Assembly: GCA_018432935.1 (NCBI GenBank)
Contig: JAHDSF010000047.1
Location: 68,463 to 105,632, forward strand
Direction of reading: 5' to 3'
DNA: 37,170 bases
Source: Rhodospirillales bacterium
Lineage (GTDB): Bacteria > Pseudomonadota > Alphaproteobacteria > Rhodospirillales > Shumkoniaceae
Under the pieces are notes generated by a model that was given only the letters and a program-made list of their open reading frames with translations, made no database searches and was not told where the DNA came from. Shown here one piece after another: positions 1 through 7,537 of this stretch. The position numbers and the translations under genes are program-made. The first letter of the stretch is position 1. Every line of letters begins with the position of its first letter.

Positions 1-416
1 TGGCCGAGGCCGGCAAGATCGACCTCGTGATCCCCTACCAGCTCGGCCGCCTGGAAGGCGCCGAGGGGCGCCTGCGGGCCGTGGTGGCGGTCGACCTCGA
101 AGGCAACGAACGCACCATCAAGGCTGACGCCCTGCTGCCGTTCTACGGCCTGTCGCAGGACCTGGGGCCGATCCTGGAGTGGAACCTCAACCTCGACTCC
201 AACCACGTGACCGTCGACCCGACCAACTGCCGCGCCGGGCCGGACGGCATCTACGCCATCGGCGACATCGTCAACTACCCGGGCAAGCTGAAGCTGATCC
301 TCACCGGGTTCGCCGAGGCGGCGGTGGCGGCCCATCAGGCCCACCACAACGCCTTCCCGGGGCAGGCGCTGCACTTCGAGTATTCGACCTCGCGCGGGGT
401 CCCGGGCGTGAAGTAG
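1..416 (+). CDS. Ferredoxin--NADP reductase, type 2 (C-terminal part only)
   Basis: The reading frame is open from base 3 to a TAG at 414-416, so the N-terminal FAD-binding part lies outside the window. The visible ~137 residues are the end of a thioredoxin-reductase-like flavoprotein. A stretch ending LPFYGLSQDLGPI is followed by the FAD-contacting GIYAIGDIVNYPGKLKLI and the segment GFAEAAVAAHQA. The tail contains EYSTSRGVPG. The combination of YPGKLKLIL with an H/EYSTS..G tail is typical of the YumC-type (type 2) ferredoxin/flavodoxin-NADP+ reductases rather than of thioredoxin reductase itself. The enzyme would pass electrons between NADPH and ferredoxin in the cytoplasm. It converges on the glycosyltransferase gene at 429 with only 12 bases between. 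The redox CxxC expected of thioredoxin reductases cannot be checked because that region is missing. Confidence 0.85.
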   Translation, partial: AEAGKIDLVIPYQLGRLEGAEGRLRAVVAVDLEGNERTIKADALLPFYGLSQDLGPILEWNLNLDSNHVTVDPTNCRAGPDGIYAIGDIVNYPGKLKLILTGFAEAAVAAHQAHHNAFPGQALHFEYSTSRGVPGVK

Positions 417-428
417 GTCGAGGAGCCG

Positions 429-1868
429 TCACCGGCCGGGCGCCTGCGGCCCAGGAGCGCCCGGCTTGCGCCGGTACAGGGTGTGGTCGTCGCGGTCGAC
501 GACGACGTCGTAGCTCTCGTCCAGCACCCGGCGCACCTCGCGCGGCAGGCGGAGACGGCGCGAGCTGACCAGGGCCGGCGCGTACTGCTCGAGCGCGGCC
601 GTCATGGCGGCCGGCGGCAGGTGCCCCGCCTTCTCGCGCTTCAGCGACATCACGGCCAGCGGCGGCGGCACCAGGATGCCGGCGCGCACCGCGTCCATCG
701 GCCGGTCGGTGACGATCCAGCGCGCTCCGGCGCCGAAGCGCCCGATCTCCTCCAGCGCCGCCGTGTCCTCTGCCGCGACCGGAGCGCGGAAGTCGTGCCA
801 GGCGCGCTCCCCCGCCTGGATGGCGAGGGGCGCCGCCAGCAGCAGGGCGGCCAGCGCCAGCACCCGGCGCGGCCGCGACGGTCCCGCCACCGCCCGCCCG
901 AGCGGCCCCGCCACCCAGGCCAGCGGCAGCGTGAACAGAAGGGCGTGGTGGTACCACACCGGAGCGTGCCGCCAGAAGGCGGCGGCCGCCACCGCAAGCC
1001 ACAGCAGCGGCACCCAGCGCCGTGCCTCCCGCCAGGGCGGGGCGAGGACCAGACCGGCGGCGGCAAGCAGCAGCACCGCCGGCTCCTGGACCAGCAGCGC
1101 GGCCAGCCGGTTCCATCCGACCTCGTAGCGGAAGGAGCCTTCCAGACCGGGGGCCGTATGCGGCGCCACCAGCTGGGCCATCAGATCCGGCCGCGCGATC
1201 GCCAGCACGGCTGCGGAGACGGCCGCGAAGGCGGCCAGCCACTCGGCGCAACGCGCGGCGATCCGGCGCCGTCCTCCCTCCGATGATGCCAAGGCAACCG
1301 CCAGCAGAACCGCCGGGATCGCGGTGGCGGTGAACAGCTTGGCGTTCAGGGAAAGCGCCATCAAGGCGCCGGAAACCCAGACCTGGCGCCGGCCGCCGGC
1401 CGCCTGGTCGAGCGCCGCCAGCGCCAGCGCCAGCGCCGGCAGACCGACCATCACGGAAACCCCGAGCCGCTGGAACAGCGCGCTGCCGCCGAGCACGGCA
1501 ACCGCCAGCCAGGCCGATTCGTTGCCCTCCTGGCGGCGGACGAGGCGGAACAGGGACCACAAGGCAAGAGCGGCAAAGCCGAGCACCAGGGCTCGCGCCC
1601 CGGCAACCGAAGGTCCGGTCATCGCGAACAGGCCCGCCAGCAGCCAGGTGAGAAGCGGCGGCTGGTCGCTCCACACCGAGCGGTAGAGCGAGTGGCCGTC
1701 GGCCACCAGCAGCGCCTTCATGAGGTTGAAGCCCTCGTCGGCGTCAAGCTCGTACACCGACCACCACGGCCCGAGCGCGCAGACAAGGGCAACGAACAGC
1801 GCCGGCGGCAGCGCCTCGTGCAGCCCGCGCGGGAGCGATTCCAGCAGCGGGGCCCTGGCTGCGGTCAT
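429..1868 (-). CDS. GT-C fold membrane glycosyltransferase (ArnT/PMT-like, GT39/83 type)
   Basis: 479 residues, very hydrophobic, with roughly ten membrane segments. The N-terminus is cytoplasmic, then a first helix (about 20-37) leads into a periplasmic loop with LDADEGFNLMKALLVADG (DE at 44-45). That loop then reads SVWSDQPPLLTW. The acidic DE pair in the first extracytoplasmic loop and the QPP(L)L motif are the hallmark of lipid-phosphate-sugar-dependent GT-C transferases (ArnT, Pmt, GT39/GT83/PF13231). The C-terminal periplasmic part is short. The substrate cannot be told from the sequence. The reading frame stays open much further upstream, but ATG 1866-1868 was chosen because it lies 5 bases after the stop of the preceding lipoprotein gene. 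It is the last gene of the argD-argF-hslO operon, so it is probably co-transcribed. Confidence 0.72.
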   Translation of the reverse strand: MTAARAPLLESLPRGLHEALPPALFVALVCALGPWWSVYELDADEGFNLMKALLVADGHSLYRSVWSDQPPLLTWLLAGLFAMTGPSVAGARALVLGFAALALWSLFRLVRRQEGNESAWLAVAVLGGSALFQRLGVSVMVGLPALALALAALDQAAGGRRQVWVSGALMALSLNAKLFTATAIPAVLLAVALASSEGGRRRIAARCAEWLAAFAAVSAAVLAIARPDLMAQLVAPHTAPGLEGSFRYEVGWNRLAALLVQEPAVLLLAAAGLVLAPPWREARRWVPLLWLAVAAAAFWRHAPVWYHHALLFTLPLAWVAGPLGRAVAGPSRPRRVLALAALLLAAPLAIQAGERAWHDFRAPVAAEDTAALEEIGRFGAGARWIVTDRPMDAVRAGILVPPPLAVMSLKREKAGHLPPAAMTAALEQYAPALVSSRRLRLPREVRRVLDESYDVVVDRDDHTLYRRKPGAPGPQAPGR

Positions 1869-1873
1869 GCCGT

Positions 1874-2464
1874 CTACTGCAGCCAGTTCACCAGATAACG
1901 CCGGATCGTGGCTTCCATCTCGCGGTCGAACTGCGCCATCAGGTCGCCGGTCAGGGAGTACCAGAACTTCTCGCGCTCGTTCAGGGTCGCCCCTTCCGGG
2001 ATCGTGCGCGACAAGCTGACCCGCGCCTCGGTGGTGCCGAGGATGCGGCCGCTGGGGTCGACGATCTCGAGCACCGCCGCCGCCTGGGTCGAGTAGCGCT
2101 CGGCCTGGTCGGTGGTCAGGGCGCCGCGGACCCCGGATGTGCGAGGCAGCGCCTCCTCGACGGCCGATGCTTCCAGCACGATGAAGCGGGCCATCGACTG
2201 GCTGCCGCCGGACGGCACGATGCGATCCTTGGCCCACTGCCGCATCGCGTTTTCGGGCGTGACTGGGAACTGGTGCTCGACGTTGGGAGCCCGCAGCGGC
2301 GGCATGTAGCGCGACTGCACGTCCAGGTTCGTCACCATCAGCCGCAGCGGCGGCTTGTCGTCGAACCGGAACGGCGCCAGGCGCTGCACCGGATCGGCCG
2401 TCGTGCACGACGCCAGAAGAGCCCCCACCAGGACCACCAGGACAACTTTCAACGATCTGACCAT
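1874..2464 (-). CDS. Lipoprotein of unknown function
   Basis: 196 residues. The first 20 form a lipoprotein signal peptide: basic start, hydrophobic core VVLVVLVGALL and lipobox LASC with the acylated Cys at position 20. The mature part has no recognised catalytic motif. It contains MRQWAKDRIVPSG, a segment AAAVLEIVDPSGRILG and a C-terminal FDREMEATIRRYLVNWL helix. This mix of a beta-rich middle and a terminal helix resembles small envelope lipoproteins that accompany cell-wall or transport machinery, but no family can be named. The start is well supported: GAGGAGG lies just upstream of ATG 2462-2464. Its first 16 bases overlap the end of hslO, so it is translationally coupled in the operon. 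Function is unknown. Confidence 0.78.
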   Translation of the reverse strand: MVRSLKVVLVVLVGALLASCTTADPVQRLAPFRFDDKPPLRLMVTNLDVQSRYMPPLRAPNVEHQFPVTPENAMRQWAKDRIVPSGGSQSMARFIVLEASAVEEALPRTSGVRGALTTDQAERYSTQAAAVLEIVDPSGRILGTTEARVSLSRTIPEGATLNEREKFWYSLTGDLMAQFDREMEATIRRYLVNWLQ

Positions 2465-3390
2465 GGCGACCTCCTCGAACGCTTGCCGTTGCCCGCGTGC
2501 AGAACCGCGAGCGATGCGTCGTCGAAAACATAGGACGCGCCGCAGAACTCGCAGCGCACCCGCACTTCTCCGTCGACCTTGAGATCCTCGAGCTGCTCCC
2601 CCGAGAACGTCGTCAGCAGCGCCGCCACCCGCTTGCGCGAGCAGCGGCAGCGGAACCGTACCGCCCGGCTGCGAAAGATGCGGACCCCGTCCTCGTGGTA
2701 GAGCCGGTACAGCAGATCGCCGGGGGCAAGCTCGCGGTCGAGCAGCTCGGCAGCGGTCAGCGTCCCGGTCAGAGCGACCAGGCGGCGCCAGGCGTCCTCC
2801 TGCTGCTCGGCGTCGATCGCCGATGACGGCAACCGTTGCAGCATCAACGCCCCCGCCGTCGCCTCGGTGCCTGCCCGCGCCTTGATGACCACCGCGGTCT
2901 CGAGCTGCTCGGACTGGCGGAAATAATTGTGCGCGCAGTCGCCCAGGGTGGCGCCGGTGAGCTCGGTAATGCCCTGATAGCGCTCGGTTTCCGGGCCCTG
3001 GTCAACGGTGAAGGCGAGAAAGCCGCTGCCGAGCAGGCGCGGTACCGGCGCCCCCGGCTTCGCCGCAGCGGCGGCAACCGCCTCGGCGTCGTAGCGGGCA
3101 TAGCCCCTGACGTCGCCCTTGCTGGTGAGGTCGGTCACCAGCAGGTTGATCGGGCCGTCGCTCTTGATCTGAAGCGAGAAGGTGCCGTCGTACTTGAGCC
3201 CGCTGGCGAGCGCGACGGCGAGCGCCAGGCTCTCGCCCAGCACCTCGGCCACCGGCTCGGGGTAGTCGTTGCCGGACAGCAGACCGAGCAGCGATTCGTC
3301 CAGGCGCAGGAAGCGTCCGCGCGCGGTCCCGGTCTCGATCTGGAAGGGAACCACGGCGTCGTTCTGCGCCCGCGCCATCCGCACCGTCAT
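2449..3390 (-). CDS. hslO: Hsp33 redox-regulated chaperone
   Basis: 313 residues, the usual length for Hsp33. The N-terminal substrate-binding core includes [18 protein letters not shown], then [17 protein letters not shown] and GYARYD. The zinc-binding redox switch at the C-terminus has the family pattern: Cys248-x-Cys250 (FRCRCSRKR) and Cys280-x-x-Cys283 (VRCEFCGA). In the family, oxidation releases zinc, unfolds the linker and activates holdase activity in the cytoplasm under oxidative or bleach stress. Start ATG 3388-3390 overlaps the stop of argF in an ATGA arrangement, which indicates translational coupling. A second Met five codons in is an alternative. Its placement behind argD and argF recurs in alphaproteobacteria and has no obvious metabolic logic. 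Confidence 0.95.
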   Translation of the reverse strand: MTVRMARAQNDAVVPFQIETGTARGRFLRLDESLLGLLSGNDYPEPVAEVLGESLALAVALASGLKYDGTFSLQIKSDGPINLLVTDLTSKGDVRGYARYDAEAVAAAAAKPGAPVPRLLGSGFLAFTVDQGPETERYQGITELTGATLGDCAHNYFRQSEQLETAVVIKARAGTEATAGALMLQRLPSSAIDAEQQEDAWRRLVALTGTLTAAELLDRELAPGDLLYRLYHEDGVRIFRSRAVRFRCRCSRKRVAALLTTFSGEQLEDLKVDGEVRVRCEFCGASYVFDDASLAVLHAGNGKRSRRSPWSDR

Positions 3391-4304
3391 CCGTCCTTCC
3401 GGCTCTCCATGCACCACGCGAGGATGCCCTTCTGGGCATGCAGGCGGTTCTCGGCCTCGTCCCAGACCACGGAGTGCGGCCCGTCGATGACGCCGTCCGT
3501 CACCTCCTCGCCACGGTGGGCGGGCAGGCAGTGCATGAACAGCGCGTCGGGCTTGGCCCGGGCCATCAGTGCCTCGTCGACCCGGTACGGCTCGAGCAGG
3601 CGGCGGCGGACGTCGGCGTTGTCCTGCCCCATCGACACCCAGGCATCGGTGACCACGCAATCGGCCCCCGCGACCGCCGCCTGCGGGGTGTCGACGACGA
3701 CCACGTCGCCGCCGCTCTCTTTCACCCAACGGAGCAGCTTCTCGGCCGGACGCAGCGCCTCGGGGGCGGCGATCCGCATCGCGAATCCGAATCGCACCGC
3801 GGCATGAATCCACGAGTTCATCACGTTGTTGCCGTCGCCGCACCAGGCGACGGTCTTGCCGGCGATCGGCCCGCGGTGCTCCTCGAACGTCATCAGGTCG
3901 GCCATGATCTGGCACGGGTGCGACTGGTCGGTCAGCCCGTTGATGACCGGAATGGTGGCGTAGCGCGCCAGCTCCTGCAGCTTTTCCGGCTGGTTGGTGC
4001 GGATCATGATGGCGTCGGCGTAGCGCGACAGCACGCGTGCGGTGTCGGCGATCGTTTCGCCGCGCCCGATCTGGCTCTCCTGCTCGCTCATCACGACGAT
4101 CTGGCCGCCGAGCTGCTGCATGCCGACCTGGAACGAGACCCGGGTCCGGGTCGAAGGCTTCTCGAAGATCATCGCCAGCGTCTTGCCGACCAACGGCCTG
4201 CCGTTGGCCAAGCCCTTCTTGTAGGCGAGGCCGCGGTCGAGCAGCGACCGCAGCAGGGCATAGTCGAAATGGTCGATGTCGAGGAAGTGGCGGGGCTTGT
4301 TCAT
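3387..4304 (-). CDS. argF: Ornithine carbamoyltransferase
   Basis: 305 residues, a normal length. It joins carbamoyl phosphate and ornithine to give citrulline in arginine biosynthesis. All signature motifs are present: STRTR (51-55) for carbamoyl phosphate, HPCQ (129-132), DAWVSMGQ (about 220-227) for ornithine, and HCLPA (258-262) with the catalytic Cys259. HPCQ and the SMG motif separate it from aspartate carbamoyltransferase. Start ATG 4302-4304 follows AGAGAAG and lies 11 bases from the argD stop. An in-frame upstream start at 4328 would overlap argD and add eight residues without similarity to the family. It is the second gene of the argD-argF-hslO operon. Confidence 0.96.
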   Translation of the reverse strand: MNKPRHFLDIDHFDYALLRSLLDRGLAYKKGLANGRPLVGKTLAMIFEKPSTRTRVSFQVGMQQLGGQIVVMSEQESQIGRGETIADTARVLSRYADAIMIRTNQPEKLQELARYATIPVINGLTDQSHPCQIMADLMTFEEHRGPIAGKTVAWCGDGNNVMNSWIHAAVRFGFAMRIAAPEALRPAEKLLRWVKESGGDVVVVDTPQAAVAGADCVVTDAWVSMGQDNADVRRRLLEPYRVDEALMARAKPDALFMHCLPAHRGEEVTDGVIDGPHSVVWDEAENRLHAQKGILAWCMESRKDG

Positions 4305-4315
4305 GGTCGGCTTCT

Positions 4316-5494
4316 CTATTTCCGGCATGCGGTGCAGGCCTCTTCGAGGATCGCGCACGCCGCCTCGATGTGGGTCTTCTCGATGGTCAGGGGCGGGATG
4401 ATCCGCACCACGTTGTCGTCCGCCGGCACTGTCAAGAGCCCGCGCTCGAGCAGGCTGCGCACGAGGGCCTTGTTCTCGACCGCCACGGCGCAGCGGAGCC
4501 CGATCATCAGCCCCCGGCCACGCACCTCGGCCAGCACCGCCGGGTGGCGTTCCTGGATGTTCTCCAGGCGGCTCCACAGCAGGCGGGCGTTGGCCTGGAC
4601 CGCTTTGAAGAAGCCCGGCTCCAGCATCACGTCGAGCACCGCGTTGCCGGCCGCGGTGGCCAGCGGATTGCCGCCGAAGGTCGAGCCGTGGCTGCCGGCC
4701 GTCATCCCGGCGGCGGCGCGCTCCGTCGCCAGGCAGGCACCCATCGGGAACCCGCCGCCGAGGCCCTTGGCGAGGCCCATGATGTCGGGCGTCACCCCCG
4801 ACCATTCATGGGCGAACAGCCGACCGGTGCGGCCCATGCCGCACTGCACCTCGTCGAACACCAGAAGCAGGCCCAACTCGTCGGCAAGCGCCCGCAGTCC
4901 CTCAAGGTAGCCCTCGGGAGCCGGTCGCACGCCGACCTCGCCCTGGATCGGCTCGACCAGGATCGCCGCCGTCTCGCCGGTGATCGCTGCCCGCATCGCC
5001 GAGAGATCGCCGTAGGGCACGTGGTCGAAGCCGTCGACCCGGGGCCCGAAGCCGGCCAGCATCTTTGCCTGCCCGCCGGCCGAGATGGTCGCCAGCGTGC
5101 GGCCGTGGAAGGCACCGTCGCAGGCCACGATGCGCCAGCGTTCCGGCTTGCCGGCCGCCGAGAAGTGCTTGCGCGCCATCTTGATGCAGCACTCCATCGC
5201 CTCGGCGCCGGAGTTGCAGAAGAACACGCTGTCGGCGAACGAAGCGTCGACCAGGCGCTGCGCCAGCTTCTCCTGCGCCGGGATGCGATAAAGATTCGAG
5301 CAGTGCCACAGCCGGCCCGCCTGCTCGGTCAGCGCCGCCACCAGGTGGGGGTGGCAGTGGCCGAGCGCGGTAACGGCGATGCCGGCGCCGAAATCGAGCA
5401 GTCGTCGGCCGTCGCTGGTGTACAGCCAGACGCCCTCGCCCCTTTCGAACGCCACGTCCGCCCGCCCGTAGGTGGGCATCACCGCCGGGATCAC
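4316..5494 (-). CDS. argD: Acetylornithine aminotransferase
   Basis: 392 residues, a PLP-dependent class III aminotransferase. It makes N-acetylornithine from N-acetylglutamate semialdehyde. Visible motifs are [19 protein letters not shown] (phosphate binding, about 91-109), FHGRT (129-133), [13 protein letters not shown] with Asp214 contacting the PLP ring, and [10 protein letters not shown] with the Schiff-base Lys243. The frame is open to 5647. GTG 5492-5494 is preferred because AAGGAGG ends 5 bases before it and family members begin (M)IPAVMPTY. The ATG at 5479 would be the alternative. It heads the operon that continues into argF 11 bases downstream. Bifunctional use as succinyldiaminopimelate aminotransferase, known in the family, is possible. 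Confidence 0.95.
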   Translation of the reverse strand: MIPAVMPTYGRADVAFERGEGVWLYTSDGRRLLDFGAGIAVTALGHCHPHLVAALTEQAGRLWHCSNLYRIPAQEKLAQRLVDASFADSVFFCNSGAEAMECCIKMARKHFSAAGKPERWRIVACDGAFHGRTLATISAGGQAKMLAGFGPRVDGFDHVPYGDLSAMRAAITGETAAILVEPIQGEVGVRPAPEGYLEGLRALADELGLLLVFDEVQCGMGRTGRLFAHEWSGVTPDIMGLAKGLGGGFPMGACLATERAAAGMTAGSHGSTFGGNPLATAAGNAVLDVMLEPGFFKAVQANARLLWSRLENIQERHPAVLAEVRGRGLMIGLRCAVAVENKALVRSLLERGLLTVPADDNVVRIIPPLTIEKTHIEAACAILEEACTACRK

Positions 5495-5633
5495 GCTCTC
5501 CTCCTTCGCTGCTGTAGCGCGCCGAAAACCGCTGGAAATGCGGGAAGGCGGCAGTATCGGAGGCGAAAACCGCCCTGTCAACCCGGGGGCCGGGTTCCCG
5601 GTGTTGACGAAAGGCAAAAAGGCGATCGCACAT

Positions 5634-5647
5634 TTGCCATTTGGCAA
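5634..5647. promoter_or_regulatory. Palindrome TTGCCA-TT-TGGCAA
   Basis: Perfect 6-bp arms around TT, between the divergent argD gene and the small ORF at 5689. The surrounding 60 bases are clearly more AT-rich than the genes on both sides. It could be an operator for either direction. No regulator can be named. Confidence 0.4.
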
Positions 5648-5653
5648 TCCATA

Positions 5654-5667
5654 ATGATCTTTATCAC
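5654..5667. promoter_or_regulatory. FNR/FixK-like box ATGAT-CTTT-ATCAC
   Basis: The core TGAT-N4-ATCA is perfectly symmetric and matches four of five positions in each half of the CRP/FNR-family consensus TTGAT-N4-ATCAA. Its centre is about 29 bases upstream of the small-ORF ATG and about 166 bases upstream of the argD start. It is too close to the small ORF for classic class II activation of a leadered mRNA. It could repress that gene or act on argD. This is a sequence match only. Confidence 0.35.
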
Positions 5668-5688
5668 GTCCAGACCCAGGAGCGAGGC

Positions 5689-5805
5689 ATGTTTGTCCTG
5701 GACCAGCACAACAAGAAGGTCCTGAGCGTCAACTTCATCTCGTTCGACTCACCCTCGCCGAGGTTCACGTCCCACGCACGCAACTATTCCGTCATCATAA
5801 AATAG
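5689..5805 (+). CDS. Candidate 38-aa small protein
   Basis: ATG to TAG, 38 codons, preceded by AGGAG at a 6-7 base spacing (CCCAGGAGCGAGGCATG). The product begins MFVLDQHNKKVLSVNF and ends ARNYSVIIK. Amino-acid content is not the usual high-GC random mix: it is rich in Asn, Lys, Phe, Ser and Val. Even so, 32 of 38 codons end in G or C, which is what selection on a real gene in this genome would give. There is no membrane segment, signal peptide or recognised motif. It sits 40 bases upstream of the secreted-protein gene at 5845 on the same strand, so the two could share a transcript. No family is recognised. Confidence 0.5.
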   Translation: MFVLDQHNKKVLSVNFISFDSPSPRFTSHARNYSVIIK

Positions 5806-5844
5806 ATTCTACTCTCTTGGGATGCATAGACCTCAGGAGGCTTC

Positions 5845-6690
5845 ATGAGAGCGGTCATCCTTGCCTTCGCCTGCTGCGCAGCAACCACAGCCTCGGCCCT
5901 CGCCGCAGGTGTCGAGGATGGCGCCGCGGCGTGCCCCCGGTCGTGGGACTTCGGAACCGGTTCTCTTCCGTTCGCCCACTCGACTCTTTACGTCGGGAGC
6001 CTTCCCATTCCCGATCGCGATCCCACGCGTGTACGCAAGAACGAGAGCTGGACCGACTTCGACATGAAAAGGGACGCCCCGCGTCGCCCGGCGTTCCTCT
6101 GGTGCGTCTACGGGGCCGGAAAGGAATGGCGAGAGCTTGGTCTCCGTGTGCCGGACAGCGTCTCCAAGTGCGTGCTCTACGCGAAGGAGTCGAAAAAGCA
6201 GACCTATCTGTCGCACCGATGCGAGTGGCCGTCCGGCCAAGGAAAGCCCGAGGTCTTCGTGCCAAGTCCCTTGGACGACTCGGCGGATGTCCTGGCCATC
6301 GGAATCGGGAAGACAGAGGCGGACCTCAAGGCCGTGGCCGAGTCCAGAGGCGGCCGATGGACATCGCGGCAGGATGGCGCAGAAAGGGCTGCTGACATCG
6401 AGTTCCCTGACAACTCGATCAAGCTGACCGTCCGGTTTTCGGCAACGACGGGCCGTTCGCGCCAGGTCGAGGCCCGTGAACCGATGTCGGACCCTGCGAA
6501 CCTGGCTTTCGCCATGATTCGGCGCTTTGGCCTTCCCGGCTTCTCGCACGGCTGTCTCGCCTGGGATGAGGAGAAAGGCGTTCGAATCGAATACGGGGCA
6601 TCGTCACGTTCGTTCCGTCTCATGCGCCTGCTCGACATGACCGACCCGGCGACGACGACGTGGCCCGCCCGCGTCCCCGATCCTTCGTGA
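5845..6690 (+). CDS. Secreted protein of unknown function
   Basis: 281 residues with a Sec signal peptide (MRAVILAFACCAATTASALAA, cleavage near residue 21). AGGAGG lies 6 bases before the ATG, a strong start. The mature part has five or more cysteines, including ACPRSWDFG, LWCVYGAG, SKCVLYA and HRCEWP. Their spacing in the first ~100 residues (CP near the N-terminus, then W.C.Y.., then a further C) loosely recalls STY0301-type secreted proteins. The match is too weak to assign. The second half (about 140-281) has no recognised motif and is less GC-rich than its neighbours. It converges on the ABC permease gene with 45 bases between. Disulfide-stabilised periplasmic localisation is inferred. 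Function is unknown. Confidence 0.75.
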   Translation: MRAVILAFACCAATTASALAAGVEDGAAACPRSWDFGTGSLPFAHSTLYVGSLPIPDRDPTRVRKNESWTDFDMKRDAPRRPAFLWCVYGAGKEWRELGLRVPDSVSKCVLYAKESKKQTYLSHRCEWPSGQGKPEVFVPSPLDDSADVLAIGIGKTEADLKAVAESRGGRWTSRQDGAERAADIEFPDNSIKLTVRFSATTGRSRQVEAREPMSDPANLAFAMIRRFGLPGFSHGCLAWDEEKGVRIEYGASSRSFRLMRLLDMTDPATTTWPARVPDPS

Positions 6691-6735
6691 GCGCAAGAAA
6701 CGGCCATCATCCGGGATGCTCGCCGCGCTGCGGAC

Positions 6736-7515
6736 CTAGGCCTTCAGCTTGTAGCCGCTGGCGAACATGCGCCAGCAGGCCAGCCAGAGCAGGGCGTTGC
6801 TGCCGGCCATGACTGCGAGCCCCAGCCACAGCACGCCGTCCGCGTGGCCGGTGAAGCCATAGCGGAAGCCGTCGATCATGTAGAAGAACGGGTTGAAATG
6901 GGCCGCCACCTGCACCGCCTCGGGCAGGCGCAGGATCGAATAGAAGGTCCCCGACAGGAACGACAGCGGGGTGACGATGAAGTTGGTGACCGCCGCCATG
7001 TGGTCGAACTTGTCGGCCCAGATGCCGGCGATGATGCCGAGCAGCGACAGCATCATCGAGGCCGCGATCGCATGGAACAGCACGAACAGCGGATCGGCCA
7101 TGCGAACCGGCACGAAGAACGCCAGCCCCGCCGCCACCGCGACGCCCACCACCAGGCCGCGGGTGATGCCGCCCAGCGCGAACGCCAGCGTCAGCTCGTG
7201 GGCGCTGAGGGGGGGCATCAGGACGTCGACGATGTTGCCCTGCACCTTGCCGATCATGATCGAGGACGAGGTGTTGGCGAACGCGTTCTGCACGATCGCC
7301 ATCATGATCAGGCCGGGGGCCAGGAACTCAAGATAGGGCACGCCGGCAATGTCGGGCCGGCTGCCGCCGAGCGCCAGCGCGAACACCGCCATGAACAGGA
7401 GCGTGGTCACCAGCGGCGCCAGCACCGTCTGCACGCCGACCTTCATGAACCGCCGCACCTCGCGGGCATACAGCGTCCACAGGCCGAGCCAGTTGACGGA
7501 ACCAGACCCGTTCAT
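6736..7515 (-). CDS. ABC-2 type transporter permease
   Basis: 259 residues with six predicted membrane segments. The C-terminal ABC2 signature is clear: PLSFLSGTFYSI, a short gap, LPEAVQ, then HFNPFFYMIDGFRYG. This is the YadH/NodJ/DrrB kind of permease, half of an ABC exporter for drugs, polysaccharides or lipids in the inner membrane. The start ATG 7513-7515 follows GGGGGAG. The frame stays open upstream to 7551, but that would overlap the next gene. The cognate ATPase normally lies immediately upstream. Here the upstream gene, 22 bases away and on the same strand, is an oxidoreductase instead, so the ATPase must be supplied from elsewhere. The substrate is unknown. Confidence 0.9.
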   Translation of the reverse strand: MNGSGSVNWLGLWTLYAREVRRFMKVGVQTVLAPLVTTLLFMAVFALALGGSRPDIAGVPYLEFLAPGLIMMAIVQNAFANTSSSIMIGKVQGNIVDVLMPPLSAHELTLAFALGGITRGLVVGVAVAAGLAFFVPVRMADPLFVLFHAIAASMMLSLLGIIAGIWADKFDHMAAVTNFIVTPLSFLSGTFYSILRLPEAVQVAAHFNPFFYMIDGFRYGFTGHADGVLWLGLAVMAGSNALLWLACWRMFASGYKLKA

Positions 7516-7537
7516 CGTCTCCCCCCCGATCCGCCGC

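Noticed and set aside
1869-2531. N-terminal extension of the glycosyltransferase to 2531
   Set aside because: It would overlap the whole lipoprotein gene, which has its own leader and ribosome-binding site. The extension is Arg/Gly-rich and lacks family similarity.
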